64,000 nucleotides of DNA from Plantago ovata (Eukaryota; Streptophyta; Magnoliopsida; Lamiales; Plantaginaceae), in NCBI GenBank assembly GCA_028274465.1, contig CM051455.1, positions 104,406,942 to 104,470,941 of the forward strand. Reading direction: 5' to 3'. The notes beneath the pieces are model-generated. The model was not told the DNA's origin, did no database searches, and saw only the letters and a program-made list of their open reading frames with translations. A program made the translations under genes and the position numbers. Shown in pieces: positions 23,815 to 35,158 of the stretch (positions within the stretch are counted from its first letter, which is position 1; every line of letters begins with the position of its first letter).

Positions 23815-23957
23815 TTCCCCAAACCTATTCGAAAGAATAGGTTGGAGTACAAAATTACGGAAAAGGAAAAATAAACTCACGATACGAAAAATGAAAAACA
23901 GAAACAAGTCTAATGATGGTGTAAACCCCTCCCCAAACCTATTCGGAAGAATAGGTT
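23815..23957 (-). repeat. Paired hairpins with PPT-like tails, Athila-like element 1
   Basis: Two perfect 9-bp inverted repeats, AACCTATTC/GAATAGGTT with a 4-base loop, lie at 23822-23843 and 23936-23957, 114 bp apart. On the element strand each is followed by TTGGGGA-type purines, resembling the true PPT (GGTTTGGGGAGTT). The same pair is at 57338-57368 and 57451-57480. Confidence 0.85.
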
Positions 23958-24539
23958 ATAAGCAAAGAATCACACAAACTCACACTACCTCCTTCCTAGG
24001 CATTTAGCAATCTCAAAGCATGGTGAAGACTTGTTGCCTCTTAGGTATATAATTACTCGGGAAAACAACCATAAGACCCTAACATGCATCATCCTATTAT
24101 AAAGGACTTCGTGAACCGAAGTAGAGAAAACACCACTAAGTGATGTCGAGACTAGTAGCTCAACTAAGTGCAATACATAAATGAGACAAGCCAAGCGAGA
24201 AAAACCGCAAACAAATTCATAGAGATGAAGCATACGATTAATGGCATAGCTAGTTGATCTACCCAATAAAAAAGTTCAAAAAATTCGTCAATAAACTCCA
24301 TATAAAACATGCAAGACTATCCTAGGATGAATGTAATGAAATGCAACCTAAAAAAAAAATCTAAGAAAGCAGTAAACGTGCAAATGCAAATGGAAACTGA
24401 TAAATCATGCGAGGTACTATACTCATCCTACCAATGCCAAGCTCCAAACTAACAACATCGGATCACTTAAATCCCATCCCCCCTCATGAAATTAACGCTA
24501 GTCCCTAGCAGTAAGAAAATGAGGAATAAAGATGTGATA

Positions 24540-27500
24540 CTAGATGTTACCCCATGGTTTGGCCTCGGTCGGCTGAGTATGCTGCTCTTGAGTTATTGGG
24601 CCTCTTCTGGGAGCTTCATATATGATTATCGAGACTTGTGGTAGTGGCAGTAGTTCCATCAAAAGATCGGATAGGACCAATTCAACCATCGGTATCATCA
24701 TCGTCCCTCTTGTCTTCATTGTCACTACTGTCACGCACATCCTCACTAGTAGAGTTGTAGTGGCAGGTTGAATTCTCAAGATTAACCGCCGCTGTTATGG
24801 AATTCTCCATCCTGTAGCCCTCCAATAGGATGTGAACTGTTGAAGAGGAAAGGGCAGTGGTATCGGGACCTCCCCCTCCAACGGTTCACTCCACGAGAAG
24901 GTTTCAGTTAGCTGTTCGGATACTCAGAAGTCTTCTACCTTTTTCTCCAATTTTGTCCACATTCTCTACAGTTGATGCTCCCAATATCAATGTTATGCTC
25001 CTTTTAGAGGCAGGCAAGGGCCACCCCAACAAGGTGCTGGGTACCCATGTCATTACGTTTTGGAACCAAGCTAGCGCTTCGGAACCTTCGAGCACTACTA
25101 GAAAAAATGGCTTTAGTGACGCCCAAAATGTGTCACTTAAGAGCTCTATAGTGACGAATTTGGCTATTGTGACACTTTCAGAAAGTGTCACGTGTAAAGG
25201 GGTTTCATAGGTGAAGGTGTCACTATAGCAATGTGTAGTGACTAGTATAAACAGTGAAATTTCAGACCTTTAGTGACCCTCGATGTGTCATGTAAGATGC
25301 TTATACCAAACTTAACTACCATATCAGAAGTGTCATTATATCCATATATCAGAAGTACAATTTTTTGGCGTCAGTAAATTTTGTGCGTTTTCCTCTATTG
25401 TTTTACAATGACCATACAAAGATTAAAGAATATTCGTAATTTAAACAACAAAAATATCAATCTTTCATTAACTTCCACAAAAAATCAATCCAAAGATACA
25501 ACAAACAATTTGAATATGAAATTGCAGAACTACTACAATCAGACTTTAAATTTGAGTCAGAATAAATGCCAAGTTCAAAACTATCAATTACTACATACTA
25601 TCTATCTCTATGAGCACTCCAATCGGCACAAGTAAAGAGCACTCCAATCAACACAACTTTTTCTCGTCGGAGATGTAAATTGACGATTCAGTGTACATGA
25701 CATTATCCTTCACTCCCTCAGACCATAACAGTTTCCTCTTGCTGAATCTTGATTAAACCATATCAATCTACAAAAGTCAAAGTAAAAACAAAACATATTC
25801 AATAGACAATACTTTTAAACACTTGTGAATGCTAGTTAAACAGAACTCATCTAATAATTGGGACAAGCAAGTATGCTTTGCAGGTACCATGCACAAATTG
25901 TGTTAGAGAGAAATGACCTCTAATGAAACACTTGAATTAATAAATAAACATGCTTTTGTTCGAAGAACAAAACTTAGAATTACCAACGGTAGAAAACCAA
26001 ATATATAATGTAAAATTATAGAATTATCATATCAGCAAGTAGAAAGAAATGCTTCCTAAACTAAAGAAATCCATTTGAGTACGAGCTATCAAGTTCTCCT
26101 TGGCATTACTATTATCCATGACACCTCAAATAATTAGTTCATCCATCTATGACCAAGGTTCCCATTTGATGTAGTTAACTTTTTTAACATTCGGTTTGAT
26201 CTCAAATTATTTTCAATCACTGCACACCGAAAAAATAATTAACGGAGTTATATTGTGAAGAGTATTATGTTTTCATAATATAACTTCGCTAAGTATTTTT
26301 TCCAGTATGATATGAAAATAACACGAGGCCAATCCGGACATAAAAAATGTCAATTAAATCAAATAAATCAAATGAGAACGTACCTTTTGCGGAATCACAG
26401 AAAGCAACTTGCTCTCGGTGTAGTGCAACTGAAGTATACCTCTGCCCGCTAGACAATAAAGTTTTATCTTACTTTTTATGTTGATTTCGACCATAACTAC
26501 ACCTAAATCACATGGAGAAAAAAATTAATAAAATGATATTATGAAAATATAATCTTTATAATTTTATAATATAATATAAGATATTATATATAAATATCTC
26601 ATGTGACACAAAAGTAATTTGTTGTCAAGTTCATGTCCATGGACCTTTATTAGTGGGGGATAGTATTTTTCACATCACATATTTTATCAGCAAAACAGTG
26701 GAGGACTTCAATAATCTTCTCGACACTAATGTATATCATAAGCTTCCAATCTTTAGAAGTACCACATATACTACAATTGGAACAAACTAAAGCACAACAT
26801 GAGCTCTAAAATACAATTGGAGCAACCATTAAATACACAGATCGGAATTGTTAATAAATCTTTGCTAATGCAACAAATTTTGTCTAGTGATTAAGCGTGG
26901 AACAAGGAAGAAGAATTGTATGATAGGAAAACAGAGAATTGAAGTCACTATACTTGCACTTCCTAAATGAGAAAATTATTTTTATCCTTACAAACTAAAA
27001 TAAAAAGATATTGATTGAAGTTCCGAGGAACTGAAACATAATAGATCATCCCAGTAACAGGATTATAAGCATAGATAATTTCATGCTAAGGTTGACATTG
27101 TATAAAACTAAGGCTGCCAAATCGATAGATCATTTGTCTCTCCAACTAACCAGACAAATTAAGGATAGTGCACATTCAAGAACAATCACCACACAAAAAA
27201 AATCTCAATCAATTGCAAACCCCTGGAATTTAGACCCAACATATAAGTGAAGGTTTAAGTCTGAATTTCTAACATAAAGCTGGGGAAAATGAAGGTGGGA
27301 AATGAGGCTCTGCAATGGAGAGCGATATAACTAATCAGAATTCTGAACAAAATTCCGAGTAAAATTTCCATTAGAAGCTCAAATATGGAGCAATAGAATT
27401 TACTACTACCGCTACAAATTACCTCCCCATTTGTGCTTGTTGCTTTTCGATGCTTAATATCTCCAACCATACTTTTGCTAATCAATTGAATTTGGGCGCG

Positions 27501-28230
27501 CAATTCCCAATTCATACACTTGATCCTGCAATTCTTACACTCAATTCATCAATCAAACCAGGTAGAAGCGGTTCCACAGGAGATTCACGGAGAATATGAG
27601 ATAATGAAGTGTTGATTAAGAGAATTACAAAAGGGGAGGAAACTTACTTGAGATGAGAGGAGAAGCCATGTCGCCTTCTTATGTTGTCTGAAAACTAATG
27701 TGAGTGAGAGTACCCTAATTAATTTTGTGTGGAGACGTGGAGTAGTGGTTCTCTATTAACATGATGGTTTGTTTTTCTTTTACTTTTTTTACTCATAAAT
27801 GTATTTCGGTGTCACATTAGCTTGATGGTTATATTAGATTGATGTAGTGACCAAAATTAAATTGTGTCACTATAAAAAGTGTCTAATTAGGGGATTTTTT
27901 TAGTAGTGGAGCAACTTCGGACTCAAGATCGAATCCGTCGTGGCAAGACTGTCCCGGTGCCTTCCTATTCACTTGAACTCTGTAGTCCTCGTGATGGAGT
28001 GCTGACATAATAGTGGTTTCTGACCCTTCGGTGGTGCATGAATAGGCATAGGAGTCCTTACTCCAGGTGTATTCTAACTCCTCCTCTCGGATAATCCACG
28101 ACGTTGTTGCCAAACCCCTTGGCTCGAACGCACATCTAGCGAGATCACCTTCCTTGACATGGTTTTTCACAGCAATCATACGGGCATACTCCCTTCCCTT
28201 AGTATGGTACCTACAAACAGCGATTAGCAC
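24540..28230 (-). pseudogene. Degenerate ORF region of Athila-like element 1, split by a CACTA element
   Basis: Open stretches at 27909-28230 (with VKEGDLARCAFEPRGLA) and 24904-25092 (with GSEALAWFQNVMTWVPSTLL) lie on either side of the CACTA insertion and may have formed one frame before it. A further open stretch at 24540-24779 is low-complexity (MTT/PL-rich). No domain is recognised. The region lies between gag-protease and the 3' noncoding part, where Athila elements may carry a third ORF, but there is no env-like signal. Confidence 0.3.
25093..27908. mobile_element. CACTA transposon 1, non-autonomous (2816 bp)
   Basis: Ends are CACTACTAGAAAAAATGG on the left and the inverse TTTTTTTAGTAGTG on the right, with a perfect 3-bp target duplication GAG (25090-25092 and 27909-27911). 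Subterminal regions carry repeats of GTGTCAC/GTGACAC words (25120-25300 and 27800-27880). No transposase was recognised. A minus-strand ATG at about 27671 (M-A-S-P-L-I-S-S, then a possible donor) suggests an exon from elsewhere, but it does not resolve into a known gene. The interior is otherwise AT-rich with no long frame. Confidence 0.88.
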
Positions 28231-29260
28231 CTCGTACGACTCAAAACAGACTCAAATATATGCTAGTGTAAAAGCGAGACACACAAGTGATAAATTCAAC
28301 AATCGAACTCCCCAAACCGCAATGTCTAGCCTAGCTACTTCATCATGCAACAAATCAACGTAACTACTACATGCAATACATCACATCATGCTCTTACTAG
28401 ACAACCAATAACCTCGATAACAAGGTTTCAATTCATACCATAGCAGCACAAAAATTTGACTAGCATAAATCCTCAATCTCAACTAATAAGCATTCTATCG
28501 TCAAATCCACCAATATTACACCAATAAACATATCCATATACTAGAAATTAAAGATAAAGACATAATGCATAACGAGATATATCATCTAATAGCAAAATAC
28601 CTAAATCAACAATTCAAGCAAAATTGAACATGCAATTGATAGTAAATAACATGTCTAATCACATAAACAACATACCCATGCATCAAGCAAGCATAATTGA
28701 AGCTCAAATTAGAAAACCCCCAAATTCGAAAATTAGGGTTCTTAAAGATGATACCTCAGATCTGAAAATCTAACGAATTAGGATGAAATCTGATCAGTTA
28801 GGATGATAGATCATGTAATAGGCTTCGAAATAAGCTAAAGAACACTCAATTTGGTCAAGAAACGAAGAAGTTATGAAGATTTAGAAGCAAAATCGCACTT
28901 TTCGGGTTTTTTGGGAGTATGGATGAAGAAGAATGAAGAAAATAATGATTTGGGGTTGAAATCCGCGTTTTTTAAGATCTGGGACTGTGGGGCGGTTCGC
29001 TCCACCACGGGGCGGTCCGCCCCCCAAGTGGGGCGGTTCGCCCCGTGCTCCCCAATGCGGGGAGACGGGTCCCGATGTCAGAAAATGCGGTTTTAATCCC
29101 GAAACTAATTTTATCTAAAAAACCACTCGAAAAATCTCACTCGAACAAAAACATATACGACACACACAAGAACAAATTCGCATATGAGAAGCAAATAGTT
29201 CCGGGTTGCCTCCCGGATAGCGTCATTGTTTAAAGTCTTTGACTCGACTCCTGTCTGCGC
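28231..29260 (-). other. Noncoding interior of Athila-like element 1
   Basis: This AT-rich stretch lies downstream (element sense) of gag-protease. Near 29190-29240 it holds 'gttgcctcccggatagcg' followed by 'tttaaagtctttgactcgac', a block also common after gag-protease in plant Athila elements. The GC palindrome cluster at 28987-29056 lies within it. Confidence 0.5.
28987..29056. repeat. Cluster of GC-rich palindromes (GGGGCGGTTCGCCCC type)
   Basis: Three near-copies of GGGGCGGTTCGCCCC, two of them with mismatches, lie within 70 bp: ggggcggttcgctcc, ggggcggtccgcccc and ggggcggttcgcccc. Each can fold as a six-bp GC stem with a three-base loop. The surroundings are AT-rich. Related clusters lie at 32328-32367, 48700-48785, 56535-56655 and 58605-58680. 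Confidence 0.85.
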
Positions 29261-31294
29261 CTATCTCCTCTTTTTGCGGGTACTAGGCTTCCCCTTCATT
29301 GATCTCCTCTCCATGCCACGAACCTGTGAATAAGAAAGGATATAGGCTGCAAGACCACAATAGTGAGTAGTAATATCAGGCGGTTCAGGTGGATCAGGTA
29401 TGGCTTGCAATACGTGTTGTTTGCCATTTACTTCGATGGTGCAAGTTCTTTGGTAGATATCCATCACCGAGCGTAGCTTGGTCAAGAATGTTTGCCCTAA
29501 GAGTATGACATCCCCCGTTCCAGGTGCAGACGCCGGCATAACTACGAAATTGGTGTATATAGATGCTTCACCAATCTTGACCAACACATTTTTCACAACT
29601 CCTTCGGGTCTCATAAATGATCCATCCGCCAGTCGCACAATAGCCCTTTCCTCAGATAGTTTTCCAAGGTTACTCTTTTCAAACACATTCAAAGGAATTA
29701 TGTTTGAGTAGGATCCCGTGTCTAGTGTGGCACGGACATCTTCAAGCTCACCAATCCCTACCTTAACATCGAAACTTTTAGGGAGTGGTTCGGGATCCTC
29801 TTGCTCCTCATCACTTGCGTCAGAACCAATGTCCTCCTCTTCTTCCTCAGCCTGTAGAAGTTCTTCCTTCATGCAACACTCGCACCTAACGACCTTCTCA
29901 GTGTTGCCTTGTTCCCTACTTACTCTTCGGTCGATCAACTCTTGCATCTTTTGATGGGCAAGCCTAGTGCTCTTTTCCAACTTATCAAGCCTTGCCCTAG
30001 TCTTCTCAGAATCTTCCTCATAACGTTTGAGAAAACTTTGTGTGTGATCAACCATCTTTTGCAAGTTCTCCATCAGTAGAGCCGACTTCGACTTTGGTGG
30101 CTCTTTCGGAGCGGGGTTTTCGCAGTGATCATTACCATAGTTTAGCCTGCTACGGTCTTGGTTAGGTCCATAAGTTTGGTTAGCCGGTGCATATCCTTGA
30201 TTGTTACGGTATCCTCTTCTCCAAAATCCACCTCGAGGATTCCTACCGTCTTGTCCGTAGCTAACTTCTTGAGTGCCAAACTCCGTAGCAAAGGCTTCTT
30301 CTTCTCCTCCTCGAGCCCAGTTGCCATCATCGTATGCCAGCTCCAATCTACACATATGAGCCCCATGCCCATAGTTCTTGCATATTCGGCATACTTCGTT
30401 TGAAACAGTTGTTCCGGTGGCGCTCTTGAGGACTTGCTTCAATTCGTTGGTAAAGCACTCGAATTGATCCCCATTCCCCCTGTACATAGGGGCTTCTTGA
30501 GTCGGTGGAGCTTCAGGTCCACGTCTCCTAACCATTGCTCTTGGGTCTTTGAACTGTGAACCCTTGGCAAGCCTTTCGAAAACAGCCCAGACGGCTTCCG
30601 CGGTTTCCTCCCAAATATTGCTTCGGCATTGGAAATCCACCATTTGTTGGTTCTCGAAGGTTAGTCCATTGTAGAACTGTTGGACTAAGTCAGAGAGTTC
30701 AAAACCATGGTGAGGGCACTTGTTCGTGAGATCTTGGAACCTCTCGAATGCGGTGTAGATGGTCTCATCATAGTCCTGCTTGAATCCAGTGATTTGCGCC
30801 TTTAGCGCGGTAGTCAGAGTGTGTGGGAAGTATTTCTCCATGAAGGCTGAAAAAACCTTTTCCCAAGTGTCCAGCGAGCCGGCTGGTAGAGAACTCAGCC
30901 ATGACTTGGCTCTGTCGCCAAGTCCCATAGCAAAAACCTTCATCCTCAACTCATCCGTTGTTATGTCAGCTCCGGGTCGTGGGAGTTGATTGACGAAATC
31001 ATCGATATCGTTCAAATACCCCATCACATCTTCCCTTGACAAGCCATAGAACCTCGGAAGTTGTTGGAATGTGTGGTTCTTGATTTCCAGATCTCGGGTT
31101 GCGGGCGAAAGAACAATCGCCGATCCCCTCATACGATCCTTGGTGGGTTGTACACATGCCTTCAGTGGTCTAGCTTCTGCCATTCCGTCGATTTCCTTGA
31201 AAAGGAGTCGCCTCCTTTGGTGGTAGACTCTATCGATCTCAGCAATTGAATCAGCAAGCGGTATTCCTGCAGAACGTGTATGCGGTATACACAA
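29261..31294 (-). CDS. Athila-like gag-protease polyprotein
   Basis: An uninterrupted frame of 677 codons; the track start at 31294 is TTG, and the first ATG of the frame is at 31183 (M-A-E-A-R-P), which gives 640 residues. In order: retrotransposon gag domain (FYGLSREDVMGYLNDIDDFV ... WEKVFSAFMEKYFP), a CCHC zinc knuckle (CRICKNYGHGAHMC), a Gly/Tyr/Arg/Asn-rich linker, a charged coiled coil with an acidic run (EEEEEDIGSDASDEEQED), and an aspartic protease (TLDTGSYSNIIPL ... DVILLGQTFL). Gag forms the particle and the protease matures it. The frame is intact although pol is missing, so this copy may be young. Its PBS and 5' LTR lie directly upstream. Confidence 0.85.
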   Translation of the reverse strand: MCIPHTRSAGIPLADSIAEIDRVYHQRRRLLFKEIDGMAEARPLKACVQPTKDRMRGSAIVLSPATRDLEIKNHTFQQLPRFYGLSREDVMGYLNDIDDFVNQLPRPGADITTDELRMKVFAMGLGDRAKSWLSSLPAGSLDTWEKVFSAFMEKYFPHTLTTALKAQITGFKQDYDETIYTAFERFQDLTNKCPHHGFELSDLVQQFYNGLTFENQQMVDFQCRSNIWEETAEAVWAVFERLAKGSQFKDPRAMVRRRGPEAPPTQEAPMYRGNGDQFECFTNELKQVLKSATGTTVSNEVCRICKNYGHGAHMCRLELAYDDGNWARGGEEEAFATEFGTQEVSYGQDGRNPRGGFWRRGYRNNQGYAPANQTYGPNQDRSRLNYGNDHCENPAPKEPPKSKSALLMENLQKMVDHTQSFLKRYEEDSEKTRARLDKLEKSTRLAHQKMQELIDRRVSREQGNTEKVVRCECCMKEELLQAEEEEEDIGSDASDEEQEDPEPLPKSFDVKVGIGELEDVRATLDTGSYSNIIPLNVFEKSNLGKLSEERAIVRLADGSFMRPEGVVKNVLVKIGEASIYTNFVVMPASAPGTGDVILLGQTFLTKLRSVMDIYQRTCTIEVNGKQHVLQAIPDPPEPPDITTHYCGLAAYILSYSQVRGMERRSMKGKPSTRKKRR

Positions 31295-31430
31295 TCTGTG
31301 ACAGACTAGGAAAAGTGATTTGAAATAGACTAGGAAAGCAAAGAGAGATTAAAAAGGAAAACTAAAACTAAAAGAAATAGGAATCTAAAGCTGTAAATAA
31401 AAACAAATTAAATAGAAAAAAGGAGTATAG

Positions 31431-31448
31431 TCCCTGGCAGCGGCGCCA
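31431..31448 (-). other. Athila-like element 1 primer binding site
   Basis: On the element strand TGGCGCCGCTGCCAGGGA lies three bases inside the 5' LTR. This is the TGGCGCC type usual in Athila and related Gypsy elements, often ascribed to tRNA-Asp. Confidence 0.85.
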
Positions 31449-31451
31449 ATT

Positions 31452-32722
31452 TGATGAACCGGAATTTGTCAGATTCTAATTCAGCAAATAAATTTGTTAT
31501 TTAGCCAAAGGCAATCCACAAGTACAACGAAAACCGTAGTGTAGTAGTAGAATGACTCGAGTGTCGTTCTCTCAGGACTATACTAGCTTTATCAAATCTA
31601 ATTAAGAATATAAAACAACAAATAGAAAGCAATAGGGGGTTTTCAAGCAGATAATGGAGATTGGTGATAGTATGGTCCTTCTTAACATAATGGGTCGATA
31701 ATCATGCATAAATTCCTCGGTCTCGCATAGAGATATTTGAATCAATCTTGTGTCCTGTTGCAAGTATTAAGCACTACGAAGATAATAAGGGTCTGACTCA
31801 TCAACAACTAACGTCCTAATGTATTCCGTAATTATTCAACGCTACGAAGATAATTGGTCTGATTGGTTGACAAGTGTCCAGGTGTGCATAATAATCAATA
31901 CAACATACGAGAATTTTGGTGTTCAACTGATCAACGAAATAAAGCAATGACACGGAGTATAATGCGCGATATAGCCATTAGCATGATTATCTTCCCTCGC
32001 TAAGAATTCACATACTACCACCAACGATAAATTTAGCTACTCATAGGCATGCAATCAATAGCAATCATAGAAGAAAACATATTGAAAGAATATAAAATAA
32101 GTAGATAAAAGTTGTAAGATACAAAGTTACCGAAGGTTGTCAATCTCCGGATGATTGCGATCCTACGCGCTCCAATCTGCTATGAAAAAGTATCCCCTAA
32201 GCTATGGAACTCCCAGGATAGGCCCCGGGAAGTTCCTATGTAAAACTATAGAGAGAGGTGAGAAAGTAGGCTTGGAAAGATATGATTTTCGGAGAGAAAA
32301 CTTGCAACTATATATAGGCCCGAATTTCCTCTGGGGCGGTTCGCCCGGTGATGGGGCGGTTCGCCCCAGAGTGTAAACGCGGAATTTTCACGTTTTCGAC
32401 GCGGTTTTGGATTTCTTCACCTTTTCGGACTCGGTTTATGACTTCTAGTAGCCTTCTAACCTCCAGATTCGGCCCCTAGACTCCAAATCCTATCCGGAAA
32501 CCTTCAGATACTCCAACTATGCTTGTGGAACACCAATTCCTTGTAGACTTCAATATAAATGCCCGTAAATCTCCGAATTTCAACCAAACCTGTAAAATAA
32601 AATCTAAAGGGAAACGTGACACTATTCTAATAAAATGTACTAAAATATAGCTAAATTAACATAGAGGATAGCTAAAATAGGTGAAAAAGACTCGAATTAA
32701 AGTGTAAAATACACATTCATCA
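31452..32722 (-). repeat. Athila-like element 1, 5' LTR (1271 bp)
   Basis: TG...CA LTR, nearly identical to 21903-23011 but with the extra 160-bp block (about 32328-32487) that holds GC-rich palindromes. On the element strand the palindromes (32367-32328) stand just before a TATA candidate CTATATATAG (about 32310-32319), so the block is likely part of the promoter. Confidence 0.9.
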
Positions 32723-33015
32723 ATGTCCACCAACCATTTGTGGTCGGAGTCAATGGTATTAATTTCGATGCCCTTCTGCCTCTTGAGTTTGTCGACTCCA
32801 ATGGCGGGTTGTTGTACCGTCATAAGGGTGACCTGGTTGTGATAGCGTGTTTTATAAAGTTTATAGAAATGGACCCGTTTTCCACAGATCGATTTGATTT
32901 GTTCGGGGTAGGAACATACCTGTCGGGTAGCAATCGTTTGTGACAAGCTTCCGAATTTTGCTAGGCCATCTACAACTTGGTTGAGCGTTCGAGATATTTG
33001 TGATATTTCGACGCT
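32723..33015 (-). pseudogene. Retand pol linker, right of the nested insertion
   Basis: This begins with atgtc (32723-32727), the target duplication of Athila-like element 1. It is the downstream (element sense) continuation of the second RNase H frame and would connect to 21902. It is disrupted. Confidence 0.45.
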
Positions 33016-33656
33016 TTAGAATTTCGGGATGATGTTTTTGAGTTCAACTAAGTATAGCTTCATGGGCTCCTCCTTCACTTCAAATACCCCCGCATGTTGT
33101 TGGGCTACTAGTTGCGAATCGGTGTACAAGTGTACATGTTTGGCTCCCCCTTCAAGTGACAATCGAAGGCCTATGAGTGAGGCCTCGTATTCTTCTTCGT
33201 TGTTGGTCGCGAGGAAAGCAAGGCGTACGGCGAAATCCACTTCGATACCTAGGGGGTCGATCATGTGGACTCCGACTCCCCCTTGACCTCTAGTGGACGA
33301 ACCGTCGACGTAAATTTCCCATCTTGGTTCAATATTTTGGCCCTTAGTAAATGCTTCGATGGTATGCACATATTCGATATCTTCATTAACTCCAAGGAAG
33401 AAATCCGCGATCACTTGTGACTTTTTGCCATTTGGGGCCTGGAATTCAAGGGAGTATTCCATGAGTTCGATAGCCCACTTCACTAGACGGCCCGATAAAT
33501 CGGGTTTTCCAAGGATTCTCTTCAGGGGGTGGGACGTTAGGACCACTATTTCGTGAGCTTGGAAATAGGGCCGAAGACGCCGAGATGCCAATACTACACA
33601 GTAGGCGAGCTTTTTGATATCCAGATAATTGAGTTCGGCCTTAGTGAGTACCTTGC
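33016..33656 (-). pseudogene. Retand RNase H end and second (archaeal-type) RNase H, broken
   Basis: The frame 33591-33016 opens with the end of the retroviral-type RNase H (HEIVVLTSHPLKRILGKPDL) and continues into a second RNase H (WEIYVDGSSTRGQGGVGV, NNEEEYEASLIGL, HLYTDSQLVAQQ). The D-E-D pattern is visible: Asp in YVDGS, Glu in EEEYEA, Asp in YTDSQ. Dual RNase H domains are a mark of Tat-lineage elements. A frameshift near 33600-33657 separates it from the RT frame. Confidence 0.85.
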
Positions 33657-35158
33657 TTAAGTAGTAGATTGGCTGGTGTTGATTCCTTCTAGCCTCACCA
33701 ATACTGAGCTCACCACCTCTTGGGAGATGACAACGTGTAGGTACAAGGTGTCTCCTTCTTTTGGTTTCGAGAGTAGTGGGGGTCTCGAAAGATGGCTTTT
33801 GAGGTCTGTCAAAGCTTTTTCAGTTTCTTCGCTCCACTCAAAATTCTTACTATTTCGGAGCACTTTGAGGAAAGGGAGGCTTTTCTCACCGGATCTAGCA
33901 ATGAAGCGACTCAGGGCAATGACTCTTCCAATTAACTTCTGGACTTCATTGATATTTCGAGGGCTAGGGAAATCTAACACGGCTTTGATTTTGTCGGGGT
34001 TGGCTTCGATCCCTCTCTGAGTGACCATGTACCCCAAAAACTTACCTCCTTTGACGCCGAAGGTGCATTTCGAGGGGTTGAGTTTCATCCCGAATTTCCT
34101 CAGGATTTTGAAGCATCGACCCAAATGTTCGACATGGTGCTTTGCTTCTAGACTCTTTACTAGCATGTCATCAACGTACACTTCCATGGTTCGTCCTATT
34201 TCTTGTTCGAACATCATATTGACTAACCGTTGGTAAGTTGCTCCGGCGTTTCGCAATCCGAGGGGCTTCACTTTGAAGGAGAATACCCCCGAATGGGTGG
34301 TTAAAGCCGTCTTATCCACATCTTCTCGGGCCATGAGTACTTGTAATAGCCTTGGAATGCATCCATGAAGCTAAGACGTTCGGCCCCAGCTGTCGAATCG
34401 ACCAGTTGGTCGATACGAGGCAATGGGTAAGGGTCCCTCGGGCAGTGCTTGTTGAGATCGGTGAAATCATTGCACATCCTCCATTTCCCGTTCCCTTTTC
34501 CTACTAGGACAACGTTACACAACCAGACGGAGAATTTAGTGGGTCGGATGTGTCTCGCCTTGAGCAATTTCGCAACTTCCTCGTCGATGATCAAGTTCTT
34601 TTCCCGGCTGAAATTTCTCTGTCTCTGACTAACGGGCTTAGCCTTGGGATTCACATTGAGTCGGTGTACGATGATTCGAGGGTCAATTCCTTTTAGGTCC
34701 GTCGTTCCCCATGTGAACACATCTGAGTTCGTTTTCAGGAAGAGGACCAATGCTAGTTCGAGATCTTCTGGCAAGTCGGCCGCAATTTTGGTGGTTCGGT
34801 TTAAGGATTCCTCGAAAAGGTGGAGGTCCCTTACTTCGGAACAAGGCTCGAGGTGTTCATCCGATCGTTGGCCGAAGTCGAACTGGTCATTGTCGACGAT
34901 TAGGCACTGTTTCTTCGAAGGGGGTCGTCGGAGCTTTCCGCTCTGGCTACTTCGAACTTTGGGGTTAAGGGTTGGGTGGATGCACAGTAGCATTCCCATG
35001 CTTCCTTTGGGTCGCCTTTGACTTCTCCTACCCCGTATTCCGTAGGGAATTTCATCTTGAGGTGGTACGTAGATGCAACCGCTTGAAACTGATTGAGGCC
35101 TGGTCGCCCAAAAAGTACGTTGTAGCCCATGAGATCGTCCACCACTACGTATTGGCAA
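33657..35158 (-). pseudogene. Retand reverse transcriptase with start of RNase H, broken
   Basis: Two frames cover the domain: 35158-34301 (with WRMCNDFTDLNKHCPRD and MDAFQGYY) and 34334-33657 (FSFKVKPLGLRNAGATYQ, the catalytic YVDDMLVKS, KCTFGVKGGKFLGYMV, then FEWSEETEKAL, the entry to RNase H). A frameshift near 34340 separates fingers and palm. The catalytic YVDD is intact. Another frameshift near 34915 separates it from the protease frame. Confidence 0.85.

Larger units (their letters stand above)
21903..32722 (-). mobile_element. Athila-like Gypsy retrotransposon 1, lacking RT, RNase H and integrase
   Basis: LTRs of 1109 bp (left) and 1271 bp (right), TG...CA ends, a PBS of the TGGCGCC type, a PPT, and a perfect 5-bp target duplication ATGTC (21898-21902 and 32723-32727). 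It sits in the pol of the Retand element. The gag-protease frame resembles Athila elements. No reverse transcriptase, RNase H or integrase was seen in the interior, so movement would need enzymes from elsewhere. The interior after gag shares sequence with the plus-strand Athila-like element at 48361-59463. A CACTA element lies inside it. Confidence 0.85.

Noticed and set aside
23522..23840. Phe-rich open frames on the plus strand
   Set aside because: They are the complement of an A-rich tract in a minus-strand element; low complexity.
21903..32722. Segmental duplication of 21.9-23.0 kb and 31.5-32.7 kb
   Set aside because: The copies are the two LTRs of one element, with PBS, PPT and target duplication.
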